DNA of 64,000 nt from Cellulomonas humilata (GTDB lineage Bacteria; Actinomycetota; Actinomycetes; Actinomycetales; Cellulomonadaceae), in assembly GCF_013359775.1 (NCBI RefSeq), contig NZ_JABMCI010000060.1, forward strand, positions 124,001 through 188,000, in the 5' to 3' direction. A program made the position numbers and the translations under genes. The stretch's first letter is position 1; the number at the start of each line of letters is the position of its first letter. The notes beneath the pieces were generated by a model. It did no database searches. It saw only the letters and a program-made list of their open reading frames with translations, and was not told the origin of the DNA. Below are positions 11,980 through 20,488 of the stretch, piece by piece.

Positions 11980-12969
11980 GTGCGCAAGACAGCCTTTCCC
12001 GCCCTGCTCGCCGGAGCAGCCCTGCTCCTGGCCGCCTGCGGCACCACCGAGGACGCAGCGGACGCACCGGAGGCCTCGGCCTCCGAGTCCGCGGCCGGTG
12101 GGCCGATCACGATCACGGACGACCGCGGCACCGTCGAGCTCGACAGCCCCGCCACCAAGGTCGTCTCGCTCGAGTGGGGGCTGACGGAGAACCTGCTCAC
12201 GCTCGGCGTCACGCCGGTCGGCGCGGCGGACGTGACGGGCTACAACACGTGGGCCACCGTCGTGCCGCTCGACGGGTCGACGCCGGACGTCGGCTTCCGC
12301 GGCGAGCCGTCGCTGGACGCCATCGCCGCCCTGGAGCCGGACCTGGTGGTCACCACCACCGACCTGCCGGCCGAGGTCATCGAGCAGATCGAGGCCGAGT
12401 ACCCGGTGATCGCGCTGCGTGGCTCGGACGCGTCCGACCCGATCGGCAAGATGCGCAGCACCCTGGAGATCCTGGGCGAGGCCACCGGCACGTCCGACGA
12501 GGCCGAGGCCGCGCTCGCGGACTTCGACGCCAAGGTCGAGGACGCCAAGACGCAGCTCGACGACGCCGGCCTGGCCGGAGCCGAGTTCACCATGGCCGAC
12601 GGCTGGGTGTCCGACGGGGCGGTCTCCATCCGCATGTACACGCCCGGGTCGTTCCTGGGCGGCGTCGCGACGGAGCTGGGCCTGACCAACGCCTGGACCG
12701 GCGAGGGCGACCCCGACTACGGCCTCGCGCAGACCGACGTCGAGGGCCTGACCGGCCTCGGTGACGTCCACTTCCTGTACGTCGGCAACGACACCGACGG
12801 CGGCGACGCGTTCAAGGACGGGCTCGCCGGGAACGCGATCTGGGAGCAGCTGCCGTTCGTCGTCGCCGGGAACACGGCCCGTCTGCCCGACGGCATCTGG
12901 ATGTTCGGCGGCCCGCAGTCGGCGTCGGCGTTCATCGACGCTGCCGTCGCGGCCCTGACCGCGGCCTGA
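11980..12969 (+). CDS. Ferric-siderophore-binding lipoprotein (FepB/FecB type)
   Basis: 329 residues, GTG start. Lipobox LAAC with lipidated C20 after a short hydrophobic signal, then a class III (BtuF-like) binding protein: ITDDRGTVEL, VVSLEWGLTENLLTLGVTPVG, EPDLVVTTTDLP, FLYVGNDT. It captures a ferric siderophore at the outer membrane surface and delivers it to the permease encoded ten bases downstream. Siderophore identity cannot be inferred, and no biosynthesis genes are in the window. Confidence 0.92.
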   Translation: MRKTAFPALLAGAALLLAACGTTEDAADAPEASASESAAGGPITITDDRGTVELDSPATKVVSLEWGLTENLLTLGVTPVGAADVTGYNTWATVVPLDGSTPDVGFRGEPSLDAIAALEPDLVVTTTDLPAEVIEQIEAEYPVIALRGSDASDPIGKMRSTLEILGEATGTSDEAEAALADFDAKVEDAKTQLDDAGLAGAEFTMADGWVSDGAVSIRMYTPGSFLGGVATELGLTNAWTGEGDPDYGLAQTDVEGLTGLGDVHFLYVGNDTDGGDAFKDGLAGNAIWEQLPFVVAGNTARLPDGIWMFGGPQSASAFIDAAVAALTAA

Positions 12970-12979
12970 CACCAGACCC

Positions 12980-15103
12980 GTGACCGTCGACGCACCGAGG
13001 GAGGCAGGATCCGCCGCGCTGGGCGTGGCGGATCCTGCCGCCGTGCCCGCGCGCACGCGCGGCGCGCAGCCGGGGCGGATCGTCGCCGTGTTCGCCGCCG
13101 CGGTGGTCGCGGTGGTGCTCCTGGCGCTCGTCGACCTGACGCTCGGCACCTCTCGCATCGGCGTGGGAGACCTGCTGGGCCTGCTCTCGGGCTCGGGTGA
13201 CGACGAGGCCCTCGCGGTGCTCGTCGCGTCGCGCGCCCCCCGCGTGCTCGCGGCCCTGATCGTCGGCGCCGCCCTGGGCCTGTCCGGCAGCGCGCTGCAG
13301 TCCGTGGCGCGCAACCCGCTGGCCTCGCCCGACACGCTGGCGGTCAACGCCGGCGCCTACTTCACCGTGGTGCTCGCCGCGGTCACCGGGCTCACGCTGC
13401 CGTTCGCGGTGAACGGCGCCCTCGCGTTCGTCGGTGGCCTCGGGGCGGCCGCGCTGGTGCTGGCCATCGCCCGCGGCGGTGCGGAGGGACCCACCCGGCT
13501 GGTGCTGGCGGGATCGGCCACGATGCTGGCGCTCTCGTCGCTGACCATCCTGCTCATGCTCCTGTTCGAGCAGGAGACGGCCGGGATGTTCGCGTGGGGC
13601 GAGGGCTCGATCGTCCAGTCCGGCACGTCCAAGGTGGCCCAGGCGGCGCCGGTCGTGCTCGTCGCGGGGATCGTCCTCGTGGCCTGGGCGCGCCGCCTCG
13701 ACGTGCTGGCGCTCGGCGACGACACCGCCGCCGTGCTCGGCCTCGACGTCCGGCGCACCCGCGTGGTCACCGTCCTGCTGGCCGTCCTGCTCGCCGCGCT
13801 CGCGGTCACCGTCGCCGGTCCCATCGGTTTCGTCGGTCTGACCGCGCCGGTCATCGCGCGACTCGTCGCCGGACGCGTCCCGGGGCTCGCCCGGCACCGG
13901 CTCCTCCTGCCGCTGGCCGCGCTGGCCGGGTGCGTCGTCGTGCTCGGCGCCGACGTCCTGCTGCGCCTGGCCGTCCCCGGGGTCGCCGGCGTGGCCATCC
14001 CCACCGGCATCGTCACCACCCTGTTCGGCGCCTCGGTGATGGTCTGGCTGGCCCGCCGCCTGCGCGACTCCGGTCCGGCCCGCAGCACCGCGTCGGTCGG
14101 CGCCCACCCCGCGACACGCGGCCGGGTGGCGCTCGTGGTCGGCGTGCTCGCGCTGGCCGTCGTCGCCGCGCTCGTCGCCGGGTTCCTGCTCGGCGACCGC
14201 CTGCTGCTGATGGGCGACGTCGCCAACTGGTTCGCGGGCGTCAGCGGTCGGCAGGTCAGCTTCGTGCTCGACCAGCGCACCCCGCGCGTGCTCGCCGCCC
14301 TGCTCGCCGGCGCCGCACTGGGCCTCGCAGGTACCACGGTGCAGGCCGTCGCGCGCAACCCGCTCGCCGAGCCGTCGCTGCTCGGCATCACCGGCGGTGC
14401 CGGCGTCGGTGCCGTGCTCGCGATCGTCCTGTTCCCGGGCGGAAGCTTCTGGGTCGTCTCCGCCGCAGCCTGCGTCGGGGCGCTGGCCACGTTCGCGCTC
14501 GTCTACACGCTGGCCAACCGGCGCGGGCTCAGCTCCGACCGGCTCGTGCTCGTCGGCATCGGGGTCTCGGCCGTCGCCACGTCGCTGATCACCCTGATCG
14601 TGGTCCTGACCAACCCGTGGAACACGACGATGGCGCTCACGTGGCTGTCCGGCTCGACCTACGGGCGCACGGCGGAGCAGGTGTGGCCGGTCGCGGTCGC
14701 GCTGCTGGTCATCGTCCCAATGGTGGTCCGCTGGCGTCGGGACCTCGACGTGCTGGCGGTCGACGACGACGTGGCCCGCGTGCTCGGCGTCCCGCTGGAA
14801 CGCACCCGGCTCGGCCTGCTGGTCGTCACCGCGTTGCTCACCGCGGCCGCGGTGTCGGCGATCGGGGTCGTCGGGTTCGTCGGCCTCCTGGCGCCGCACC
14901 TGGCCCGCTCGCTCGTCGGCTCGTCGCACTCCCGGGTGCTCCCCGTCGCGGCGCTGCTCGGCGCTCTGCTGGTGAGCGTCGCCGACACGCTGGGCCGCAC
15001 GGTCATCGCCCCGGCGCAGATCCCGGCCGGACTGCTCACGGCCATGATCGGCACCCCCTACTTCATCTCCCTGCTGTGGCGGACCCGAAGGAGTGCACTG
15101 TGA
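12980..15103 (+). CDS. Fused FecCD-type siderophore permease (FhuB-like)
   Basis: 707 residues: two complete FecCD permease units in one chain (about 25-355 and 375-707), each with about ten membrane helices. Repeated family motifs occur in both halves: RAPRVLAALIVGAALGLSG and TPRVLAALLAGAALGLAG, then ARNPLASPDTLAV and ARNPLAEPSLLGITGG, and the ATPase-contact motifs GPIGFVGLTAPVIAR and GVVGFVGLLAPHLAR. Most importers use two separate subunits; the fusion is the FhuB arrangement. It is followed by the siderophore-interacting protein with overlapping sequence. Confidence 0.93.
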   Translation: MTVDAPREAGSAALGVADPAAVPARTRGAQPGRIVAVFAAAVVAVVLLALVDLTLGTSRIGVGDLLGLLSGSGDDEALAVLVASRAPRVLAALIVGAALGLSGSALQSVARNPLASPDTLAVNAGAYFTVVLAAVTGLTLPFAVNGALAFVGGLGAAALVLAIARGGAEGPTRLVLAGSATMLALSSLTILLMLLFEQETAGMFAWGEGSIVQSGTSKVAQAAPVVLVAGIVLVAWARRLDVLALGDDTAAVLGLDVRRTRVVTVLLAVLLAALAVTVAGPIGFVGLTAPVIARLVAGRVPGLARHRLLLPLAALAGCVVVLGADVLLRLAVPGVAGVAIPTGIVTTLFGASVMVWLARRLRDSGPARSTASVGAHPATRGRVALVVGVLALAVVAALVAGFLLGDRLLLMGDVANWFAGVSGRQVSFVLDQRTPRVLAALLAGAALGLAGTTVQAVARNPLAEPSLLGITGGAGVGAVLAIVLFPGGSFWVVSAAACVGALATFALVYTLANRRGLSSDRLVLVGIGVSAVATSLITLIVVLTNPWNTTMALTWLSGSTYGRTAEQVWPVAVALLVIVPMVVRWRRDLDVLAVDDDVARVLGVPLERTRLGLLVVTALLTAAAVSAIGVVGFVGLLAPHLARSLVGSSHSRVLPVAALLGALLVSVADTLGRTVIAPAQIPAGLLTAMIGTPYFISLLWRTRRSAL

Positions 15104-15121
15104 CTGTGACGAACCCGGTAG

Positions 15122-15140
15122 TGAGGACAGCCTCACCTTC
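15122..15140 (-). promoter_or_regulatory. Second iron-box-like site inside the 3' operon junction
   Basis: On the minus strand GAAGGTGAGGCTGTCCTCA matches 13 of 19 bases of the DtxR/IdeR consensus; on the plus strand it holds the inverted repeat GTGAGG-ACAG-CCTCAC (15121-15136). It is followed by TACCCT (15144-15149) and a GTG seven bases later, the same layout as at 11095-11118. Confidence 0.5.
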
Positions 15141-15156
15141 CTCTACCCTGGGCGAC

Positions 15157-16098
15157 GTGCCCGTCTCGGTCGAAGCCCCCGCGCTGCCCTTCCGCATGTT
15201 CGCCGTGCAGGTCGCTGCCGTGCAGACCATGTGCCCGAGCGTCCTGCGCGTGACGTTCACGGGCGAGGACCTGGACCGCTTCGCCGACAACGGGTTCGAC
15301 CAGCGGATCAAGTTCTTCCTCCCGCTCGAGAACGCGCCGTACGACGAGCTGCTCAGCCTCGAGTCGAGCGCCGACTGGTACGGCCGCTGGCGCGCGATGC
15401 CCGACGACAAGCGCCACCCGATCCGCACGTACACCGCCCGCGGCGTCCGCCAGGACCGCAGGGAGGTCGACGTCGACATCGTCCTGCACGGCGACCTGGG
15501 ACCGGCGTCGCGCTGGGCCCTGAACGCGGCCCCCGGCGACGACCTGGTGATCCTCGGCCCCAACGCCGAGGCCGACGGCCCGCACGGCGGCGTCGACTTC
15601 GTGCCCCCGCCGCACACCGACCGCCTGCTCATCGCCGGGGACGAGACCGCGCTGCCCGCCATCGCGGGGATCCTCGAGCGCCTGCCCGCCGACGCCCGCG
15701 GCGAGGCCTTGATCGAGATGCCCCTGTCCGGCGACCGCCTCGACCTCGCTGCGCCGGACGGGGTGACGGTCCGCTGGTACGGCCGCGACGGCCGCGCCCA
15801 CGGCGAGCTGCTCATCCCCGCGGTGCAGGCCGCGTGCGCACGACTCCTGCCCGGCCAGGCGCCCGCGCCGGACGTCGAGCTGGAGGATGTCGACATCGAC
15901 GAGGGGCTCCTGTGGGAGGTCCCGGTCGACGCCCAGGGCCAGCCCCTGCGGGCCGACGCCGCGCTGTACGCCTGGCTCGCGGGCGAGGCCGCCGTCATCA
16001 AGACCCTGCGCCGGCACCTGGTCGCCGAGTGCGGCGTGGACCGCAAGGCCGTGGCGTTCATGGGGTACTGGCGCGCGGGGCGCTCCGAGTCCAGCTGA
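15157..16098 (+). CDS. Siderophore-interacting protein (FAD-dependent ferric-siderophore reductase)
   Basis: 313 residues from GTG 15157. An in-frame GTG at 15100, overlapping the permease stop (GTGA) with GGAG six bases upstream, would add 19 residues. I prefer 15157 because an iron-box-like site and a TACCCT -10 element precede it and family members start shortly before the FAVQV strand. FAD-binding N-terminal beta-barrel (RVTFTGEDLDRF, HPIRTYTARG) and C-terminal NAD(P)H domain (LLIAGDETALPAIAGILERLP) end in MGYWRAGRS, typical of ViuB/SIP proteins. It releases iron from imported siderophores by reduction. Both starts may be used. Confidence 0.9.
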   Translation: MPVSVEAPALPFRMFAVQVAAVQTMCPSVLRVTFTGEDLDRFADNGFDQRIKFFLPLENAPYDELLSLESSADWYGRWRAMPDDKRHPIRTYTARGVRQDRREVDVDIVLHGDLGPASRWALNAAPGDDLVILGPNAEADGPHGGVDFVPPPHTDRLLIAGDETALPAIAGILERLPADARGEALIEMPLSGDRLDLAAPDGVTVRWYGRDGRAHGELLIPAVQAACARLLPGQAPAPDVELEDVDIDEGLLWEVPVDAQGQPLRADAALYAWLAGEAAVIKTLRRHLVAECGVDRKAVAFMGYWRAGRSESS

Positions 16099-16111
16099 GA
16101 CGCTCGCGACC

Positions 16112-16717
16112 TCAGGCGCGCAGACGGGTGCGCCGTTGCGTGCCCTGCGTCTGCAGCACGTACCGGAACAGGGTGTCCAGGTCTCGCTCGACGAGACCGA
16201 CGAAGCGGCAGCCGCACTGAGTCGACCGGCCGTTGGTCCGGTGTGACCGCAGCACTTCCGCGTCGAGTGCCACGACGCGGTCGCGGGCCGGGAACCGGAA
16301 CGCGATCCGATCGCGTTCCGCGAGCTCCGCCGTCGTGGAGACGCGCATGCCGTGCGCACTGATGTCGAGCACGACGAAGGTGAGGGACCGGGTGTCGCCC
16401 TCGGGCGAGGTCACGACGCCGGTGCAGGTCTGCGCGATCCTGACCCGGGCGACCTTCCGCTTCTGCAGGGTGGACGTGAGCTCGAGGTCCGCGATCTGCA
16501 TCGACGTGGCGCGGACCTTCGCCACCCAGCCGGTGTACCTGACCTCGCCGCGCACGTCGTCGAGGACCAGGACCTGGACGTCGTCACCGGCACGGAAGGC
16601 CCCGCCCGCGGCTCCGGGCTCGGTGCGCATCATCAGCGTCCCGTCGGCGCACGAGATGACGAAGCCGTCGAGCACGCGCCCCTCGGCGGAGAGGGAGCAG
16701 TGCGCGAGGTGGTGCAT
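16112..16717 (-). CDS. PilZ-domain c-di-GMP-binding protein
   Basis: 201 residues. The N-terminal half resembles a YcgR-like flagellar-brake fold. The PilZ domain (about 90-195) shows the two c-di-GMP contact motifs: RxxxR in QKRKVARVR and D-x-S-x-x-G in LDISAHGMR. Such proteins transduce cyclic-di-GMP to motility, polysaccharide synthesis or a partner enzyme. No cyclase or phosphodiesterase lies nearby. Convergent with the siderophore reductase, 13 bases apart. Confidence 0.85.
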   Translation of the reverse strand: MHHLAHCSLSAEGRVLDGFVISCADGTLMMRTEPGAAGGAFRAGDDVQVLVLDDVRGEVRYTGWVAKVRATSMQIADLELTSTLQKRKVARVRIAQTCTGVVTSPEGDTRSLTFVVLDISAHGMRVSTTAELAERDRIAFRFPARDRVVALDAEVLRSHRTNGRSTQCGCRFVGLVERDLDTLFRYVLQTQGTQRRTRLRA

Positions 16718-16865
16718 GGTCGGATCCGTTCGGTCGAGGTCGCCGTAGCCGCGCGGCGAGACGCGCCCCCGCCTCTCTGATCGGTGCGCGACGGCTGGGG
16801 GATGAGGGCGGATGCGGACCCAGCGGCGCGGCGAACGAGTGACGGGCTGCCCGTAGCATCGGCAG

Positions 16866-17789
16866 GTGCCCCCCAGATCGCCGCTGCCGGCACGTCACGG
16901 CCTCAGCGCCGCCTGGCTGCGGACCCCCGATCGCGACCGCTCCCGCGCGGACGAGTGGGCGACCATGGGCGACTGGCTACGGCACCGGCTGCCCGAGTAC
17001 GTCGACGTCGCGGAGATGCTGGAGGCGCAGCGCTTCGTCGACGAGGACGGCCGCCCGGTGCTCGCCACCGACCCCTACGCCCCGCACCGGTTCGTGTGGT
17101 TCCACCGCGACCTGCGCGACGAGCCGGAGGTGACCGCGCCGATCCACGTGGTCCACCGCGACGAGCGCCTGGTGGTCGTCGACAAGCCGCCGTTCCTGTC
17201 CTCGATCCCGCGCGGCCGGCACGTGATGCAGAGCGTCGTCGTCCGGTTGCGCGCCGAGCTGGACCTGCCGGACCTGTCCCCGCTGCACCGGCTGGACCGG
17301 GTGACGTCGGGCCTGCTGATGCTGGCGACCGAACCCCGGTGGCGCGGGCCGTACCAGTCCCTGTTCGAGCACAAGGCGGTGGACAAGACGTACTGGGCGT
17401 TGGCGCCGCTGCGCGAGGACCTGGTCCTCCCGGTCGTCGTCCGCAACCACCTCCGCAAGGAGCGCGGCGCCTGGCAGGCAGAGGTCGTTCCGGGCGCCCC
17501 GGTGAACGCGGAGACGCTGGTCGAGCTCGAGTCGGAGGTGGACGGTCGCGGGGTCTACCGCCTCGCGCCGCGCACGGGCCGCACCCACCAGCTCCGCGTG
17601 CACCTGCACGGGCTCGGCGTCCCGATCGTCGACGACCCGCTGTACCCGGTGGTGCAGGAGGTCGAGGTCGACGACTTCAGCCGTCCGCTCCAGCTGCTCG
17701 CCGGGGAGATCGCGTTCACCGACCCGGTCGACGGCACCCCGCGACGGTTCCGCAGCGTCCGGCGCCTCCCGCTGACCGCGGAGGGCTGA
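16866..17789 (+). CDS. RluA-family pseudouridine synthase
   Basis: 307 residues, GTG start. TAGCAT (16854-16859) ends six bases before the start, suggesting a leaderless transcript. The catalytic Asp is D144 in LHRLDRVTSG; other family blocks are VVDKPPFLSSIP, KTYWAL and GRTHQLRVHLHGLG. It isomerises uridine in rRNA or tRNA; the exact site is not predictable. The roughly 90-residue N-terminal extension (LRHRLPEYVDVAEML) is typical of the actinobacterial subgroup and is not an S4 domain. Confidence 0.92.
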   Translation: MPPRSPLPARHGLSAAWLRTPDRDRSRADEWATMGDWLRHRLPEYVDVAEMLEAQRFVDEDGRPVLATDPYAPHRFVWFHRDLRDEPEVTAPIHVVHRDERLVVVDKPPFLSSIPRGRHVMQSVVVRLRAELDLPDLSPLHRLDRVTSGLLMLATEPRWRGPYQSLFEHKAVDKTYWALAPLREDLVLPVVVRNHLRKERGAWQAEVVPGAPVNAETLVELESEVDGRGVYRLAPRTGRTHQLRVHLHGLGVPIVDDPLYPVVQEVEVDDFSRPLQLLAGEIAFTDPVDGTPRRFRSVRRLPLTAEG

Positions 17790-17804
17790 CGTACCCTCGT
17801 TCTC

Positions 17805-18215
17805 GTGGCCACGTTCTCCGCCGTCACCCGGCAGCACATCCTCCAGGCCATCGCCGAGTACGACTCGCGCGGCGGCGACGACTTCCTCGGCGTCTACGGC
17901 TTCGCCCCGGGCGGGTACCCGCTCCTGCACGAGGGGCGCAGCTACGACTCGACCGCGATCCTCGGGGTCGCGCACCGGTACGCGACCGGCAGGCTCGCGA
18001 GCGCGGACGAGGTCGGCACGGGCGGGTCGGCGGTCCTGCGCAAGCGCGGGTTCGACGTGACCGAGCCGCCGTCCGTCCGCCGCGCGCCCGTCGCCCCGGT
18101 GCGGCGCGCACCGGCCACCCGGCGCGCCACCGCAGCCCCCGAGCGGGTGGCCGCGATCTGCCCGACGTGCGCGATGGTGCTCCCCGCGACCGGCATCTGC
18201 GACGACTGCGGCTGA
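17805..18215 (+). CDS. ScoMcrA-head-like protein with C-terminal zinc ribbon
   Basis: 136 residues, GTG start; TACCCT (17792-17797) ends seven bases upstream, so leaderless translation is likely. Residues about 4-85 (ITR-like VTRQHILQAIAEYDSRGG, FLGVYGFAP, GRSYDSTAILGVAHRYATG) resemble the N-terminal head domain of ScoMcrA-type modification-dependent restriction enzymes. Then follow an Arg/Ala/Pro-rich linker and a C-terminal pair of CxxC knuckles (CPTC, CDDC). There is no nuclease motif. Possibly a nucleic-acid-binding reader without the cutting domain; function not established. Confidence 0.72.
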   Translation: MATFSAVTRQHILQAIAEYDSRGGDDFLGVYGFAPGGYPLLHEGRSYDSTAILGVAHRYATGRLASADEVGTGGSAVLRKRGFDVTEPPSVRRAPVAPVRRAPATRRATAAPERVAAICPTCAMVLPATGICDDCG

Positions 18216-18242
18216 CGGCCCGACGACCGCCAGCCGCTCCCG

Positions 18243-19394
18243 TCACAGCAGCGAGCGGTAGAGGTCCTCGATGTCGGCGACCGACGCCTCGCGCGGGTTG
18301 CCCCCGGCGCAGACGTCCTCGAAGGCCGCCTTGGCCAGTGCCGCGACATCGGCCTCGGTGGCGCCGACCTCGCGCAGAGCGGTCGGGTTGCCCAGCTGCC
18401 GGGTGAGGGCGGCGACGGCAGCGACCGCGGCGGAGCGGGCGTCGTCGAGGGGCATCGTCCGGGCGTCGGCGACCCCGAACGCCGCGGCGATGTCGCGGTA
18501 CTTCTCCCCGCTGGCCGACGCGTTGAACGCCATGACCGGCGCGAGCAGGATCCCGTTGGCCACGCCGTGCGGTGCGGAGTAGAACGCGCCGAGCGGGTGC
18601 GCCATGGCGTGCACCAGGCCGAGGCCGACGTTCGAGTAGCCCATCCCGGCGACGTACTGGGCCAGGGCCATGCGCTCGGCCGCGGCCTCGTCGCCGTCCG
18701 CCGCAGCCGCGAGCGACGTGGCGATGACCTGGATGGCCTTGAGGTGGAACAGGTCCGACAGCTCCCACGCGCCCTGCGTGATGTAGCCCTCGATCGCGTG
18801 CGTGAGGGCGTCCAGGCCGGTGGCCACCTTGAGCGAGCGGGGGGCGGTGGCCATCATCTGCGGGTCGACGACCGCGAGCACCGGGATGTCGTGCGGGTCG
18901 ACGCAGACGAACTTGCGCTGCCGCTCGACGTCGGTGATGACGTAGTTGATGGTCGTCTCGGACGCGGTGCCGGCCGTCGTGGGGATCGCGATGATCGGGA
19001 CGGACGGGTGCTTCGTCGGCGCCACGCCCTCGAGCGAGCGGACGTCGGCGTACTCGGGGTTGGCCGCGATGATGCCGACCGCCTTGCACGTGTCCTGGGG
19101 CGAGCCGCCACCGATCGCGACGAGCACGTCCGCGCCCGCGGCGGCGAAGGCCGCCACGCCCGCCTGCACGTTCTCGATCGTGGGGTTGGCCTGGACCTCG
19201 CTGTAGACCTCGTACGGGAAGCCGGCGGTGTCGAGCAGGTCGGTGACGCGCGCGGTCACGCCCGTCGCGACGAGGACCGCGTCGGACACGACGAACGCCT
19301 TGGTGAACCCGCGCCGGGTGAGCTCGTCGGGGACGACCTCGATCGAGCCCGGGCCGAAGTACGCCGTCTGGTTCCAGATCATGCGGTGCGACAT
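18243..19394 (-). CDS. fucO: Iron-containing alcohol dehydrogenase, lactaldehyde reductase-like
   Basis: 383 residues. Nucleotide-binding GGGSPQDTCK, TTAGTASE, and the Fe-binding set D and H in GLDALTHAIEGY plus two His in HAMAHPLGAFYSAPHG. Overall closest to FucO/lactaldehyde:propanediol oxidoreductase, which reduces L-lactaldehyde from fucose or rhamnose breakdown using NADH. GAAGGAGG lies seven bases before the ATG, and a palindromic operator candidate lies 37 bases upstream. No other methylpentose gene is in the window, so the substrate is inferred only. Confidence 0.87.
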   Translation of the reverse strand: MSHRMIWNQTAYFGPGSIEVVPDELTRRGFTKAFVVSDAVLVATGVTARVTDLLDTAGFPYEVYSEVQANPTIENVQAGVAAFAAAGADVLVAIGGGSPQDTCKAVGIIAANPEYADVRSLEGVAPTKHPSVPIIAIPTTAGTASETTINYVITDVERQRKFVCVDPHDIPVLAVVDPQMMATAPRSLKVATGLDALTHAIEGYITQGAWELSDLFHLKAIQVIATSLAAAADGDEAAAERMALAQYVAGMGYSNVGLGLVHAMAHPLGAFYSAPHGVANGILLAPVMAFNASASGEKYRDIAAAFGVADARTMPLDDARSAAVAAVAALTRQLGNPTALREVGATEADVAALAKAAFEDVCAGGNPREASVADIEDLYRSLL

Positions 19395-19430
19395 CGTGCA
19401 GCCTCCTTCGTGGCGTCGTCGATGACGCCG

Positions 19431-19442
19431 TGAATCGATTCA
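19431..19442. promoter_or_regulatory. 12-bp palindrome TGAATCGATTCA upstream of fucO-like gene
   Basis: Perfect palindrome with a central CG, the shape of LacI-family operators, located 37-48 bases upstream of the minus-strand start at 19394. It suggests sugar-induced control by a regulator encoded elsewhere. Confidence 0.5.
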
Positions 19443-19499
19443 GGCTCCATCCAAGCGCGCACAGCCCCACGTCGTGCAGGGCACAAGGTCCTGGTCTCG

Positions 19500-19976
19500 T
19501 CAGGTGTGCAGGGTGGTGGCCCACTCGCGGGCGCGGTCGGTCTCGCCCTCGGTCAGCGGCCCGGCGGTGCCGGCGACGACGAAGTCGGTGCCCTGCTGCG
19601 CGCTGAGCCCGCGGCGCCGCAGCAGCTTGGCGGCCGCCTTGCTGGCGGAGCCCGAGAACCGACCCTCGACCTTGGTCGCGAACGTGACGACCGGCGTGCT
19701 CGACGCCTCCAGGGCCCCGATCCACTCGCGCAGGCCGGAGCTCACGGGCTGCGCCCCGCGGTCGACGGCCGACGCGCGCGACCTGTCGGTCGGCAGGCCG
19801 AGGTTGTGCGTCGGCGCCCCCGCCAGGACCAGGTCGGCCCCGTCGAGGCGCGGGCCGGCCGATGCCGCGTCGACCACCTCCACCTCGGCGCCGTCCTCCC
19901 GCAGCCGCTCGGCGACGGCGCGGGCGATGGCATGGGTGTTCCCGAACAGGGACTCGACGACCACCAGGACGCGCAC
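19500..19976 (-). CDS. Flavodoxin-domain protein
   Basis: 158 residues, GTG start one base after the upstream gene's stop (TGAcGTG), so coupled. FMN phosphate loop VVVESLFGNTHAIA at the N-terminus, then LVLAGAPTHNLGLP and the 90s-like loop TFATKVEGRFSGSA. It should bind FMN and carry or donate electrons. It forms a two-gene unit with a membrane protein, divergent from a TetR regulator. Confidence 0.85.
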   Translation of the reverse strand: MRVLVVVESLFGNTHAIARAVAERLREDGAEVEVVDAASAGPRLDGADLVLAGAPTHNLGLPTDRSRASAVDRGAQPVSSGLREWIGALEASSTPVVTFATKVEGRFSGSASKAAAKLLRRRGLSAQQGTDFVVAGTAGPLTEGETDRAREWATTLHT

Positions 19977-19977
19977 G

Positions 19978-20445
19978 TCAGCCCACCTGCCATGCCGGGT
20001 TGCCGGCGGTGACGGCCTCCAGCGCGTGCCCGAGCACGACCACCGCCGAGACCAGCGTCGTCACGGCGAGCACGCCGACGACCGCGGCCCACCAGCGTGC
20101 CGCGGTGCCTCCGGCGGGCCGCGTCGGGCGCAGCGGTCCCCACACCGTGGCCAGCGTCGAGGCGAGCAGGAAGAACACCGAGGTGGTCACGGCGTCGGAG
20201 CCGTGGCCGTGCGCCTGTGCGGCCAGCACCTCCTCGCTCGAGCCCAGGGACTCGACGGCGGTCAGCAGCGTCTTGCCCGCCTCGCCGGCGAACACGATCG
20301 TCGTCATGGCCAGGACGCCCAGCACGACGACCGGCCAGCGCAGCGCGCGCCGGGTGCGGGGGACTCCGACGTAGACGAGGGCGGTCAGCGCGGCCAGCAC
20401 GGACAGCAGCAGGGCGAGCAGGCCGAGGACGGCATGAGCAGGCAC
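19978..20445 (-). CDS. Four-helix membrane protein, DUF2231-like
   Basis: 155 residues from the GTG at 20445, which has GGGAG six bases upstream; an ATG at 20481 lies inside the operator and is less likely. Four membrane segments (about 3-25, 37-57, 80-102, 118-142). The GEAGKTLL stretch with His residues in the following loop (AQAHGHGSD) recalls DUF2231 proteins, some of which handle haem or quinone redox reactions. With the flavodoxin gene it forms a redox-looking operon under the divergent TetR. Confidence 0.62.
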   Translation of the reverse strand: MPAHAVLGLLALLLSVLAALTALVYVGVPRTRRALRWPVVVLGVLAMTTIVFAGEAGKTLLTAVESLGSSEEVLAAQAHGHGSDAVTTSVFFLLASTLATVWGPLRPTRPAGGTAARWWAAVVGVLAVTTLVSAVVVLGHALEAVTAGNPAWQVG

Positions 20446-20462
20446 GGAGGGCTCCCGACGCG

Positions 20463-20481
20463 ATGAGACACGATGTCTCAT
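20463..20481. promoter_or_regulatory. TetR operator 1
   Basis: ATGAGACA-CGA-TGTCTCAT: perfect 8-bp arms around a 3-bp centre. It lies between the membrane-protein gene (start 20445, minus) and the TetR gene (start 20496), so binding would repress the divergent operon. Confidence 0.7.
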
Positions 20482-20488
20482 GCAGAAT

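Noticed and set aside
12932..15136. 734-codon open frame antisense to the siderophore permease
   Set aside because: The predicted peptide is a Arg/Asp/Gly/His-rich shadow with no domain; the plus-strand permease has clear repeated FecCD motifs.
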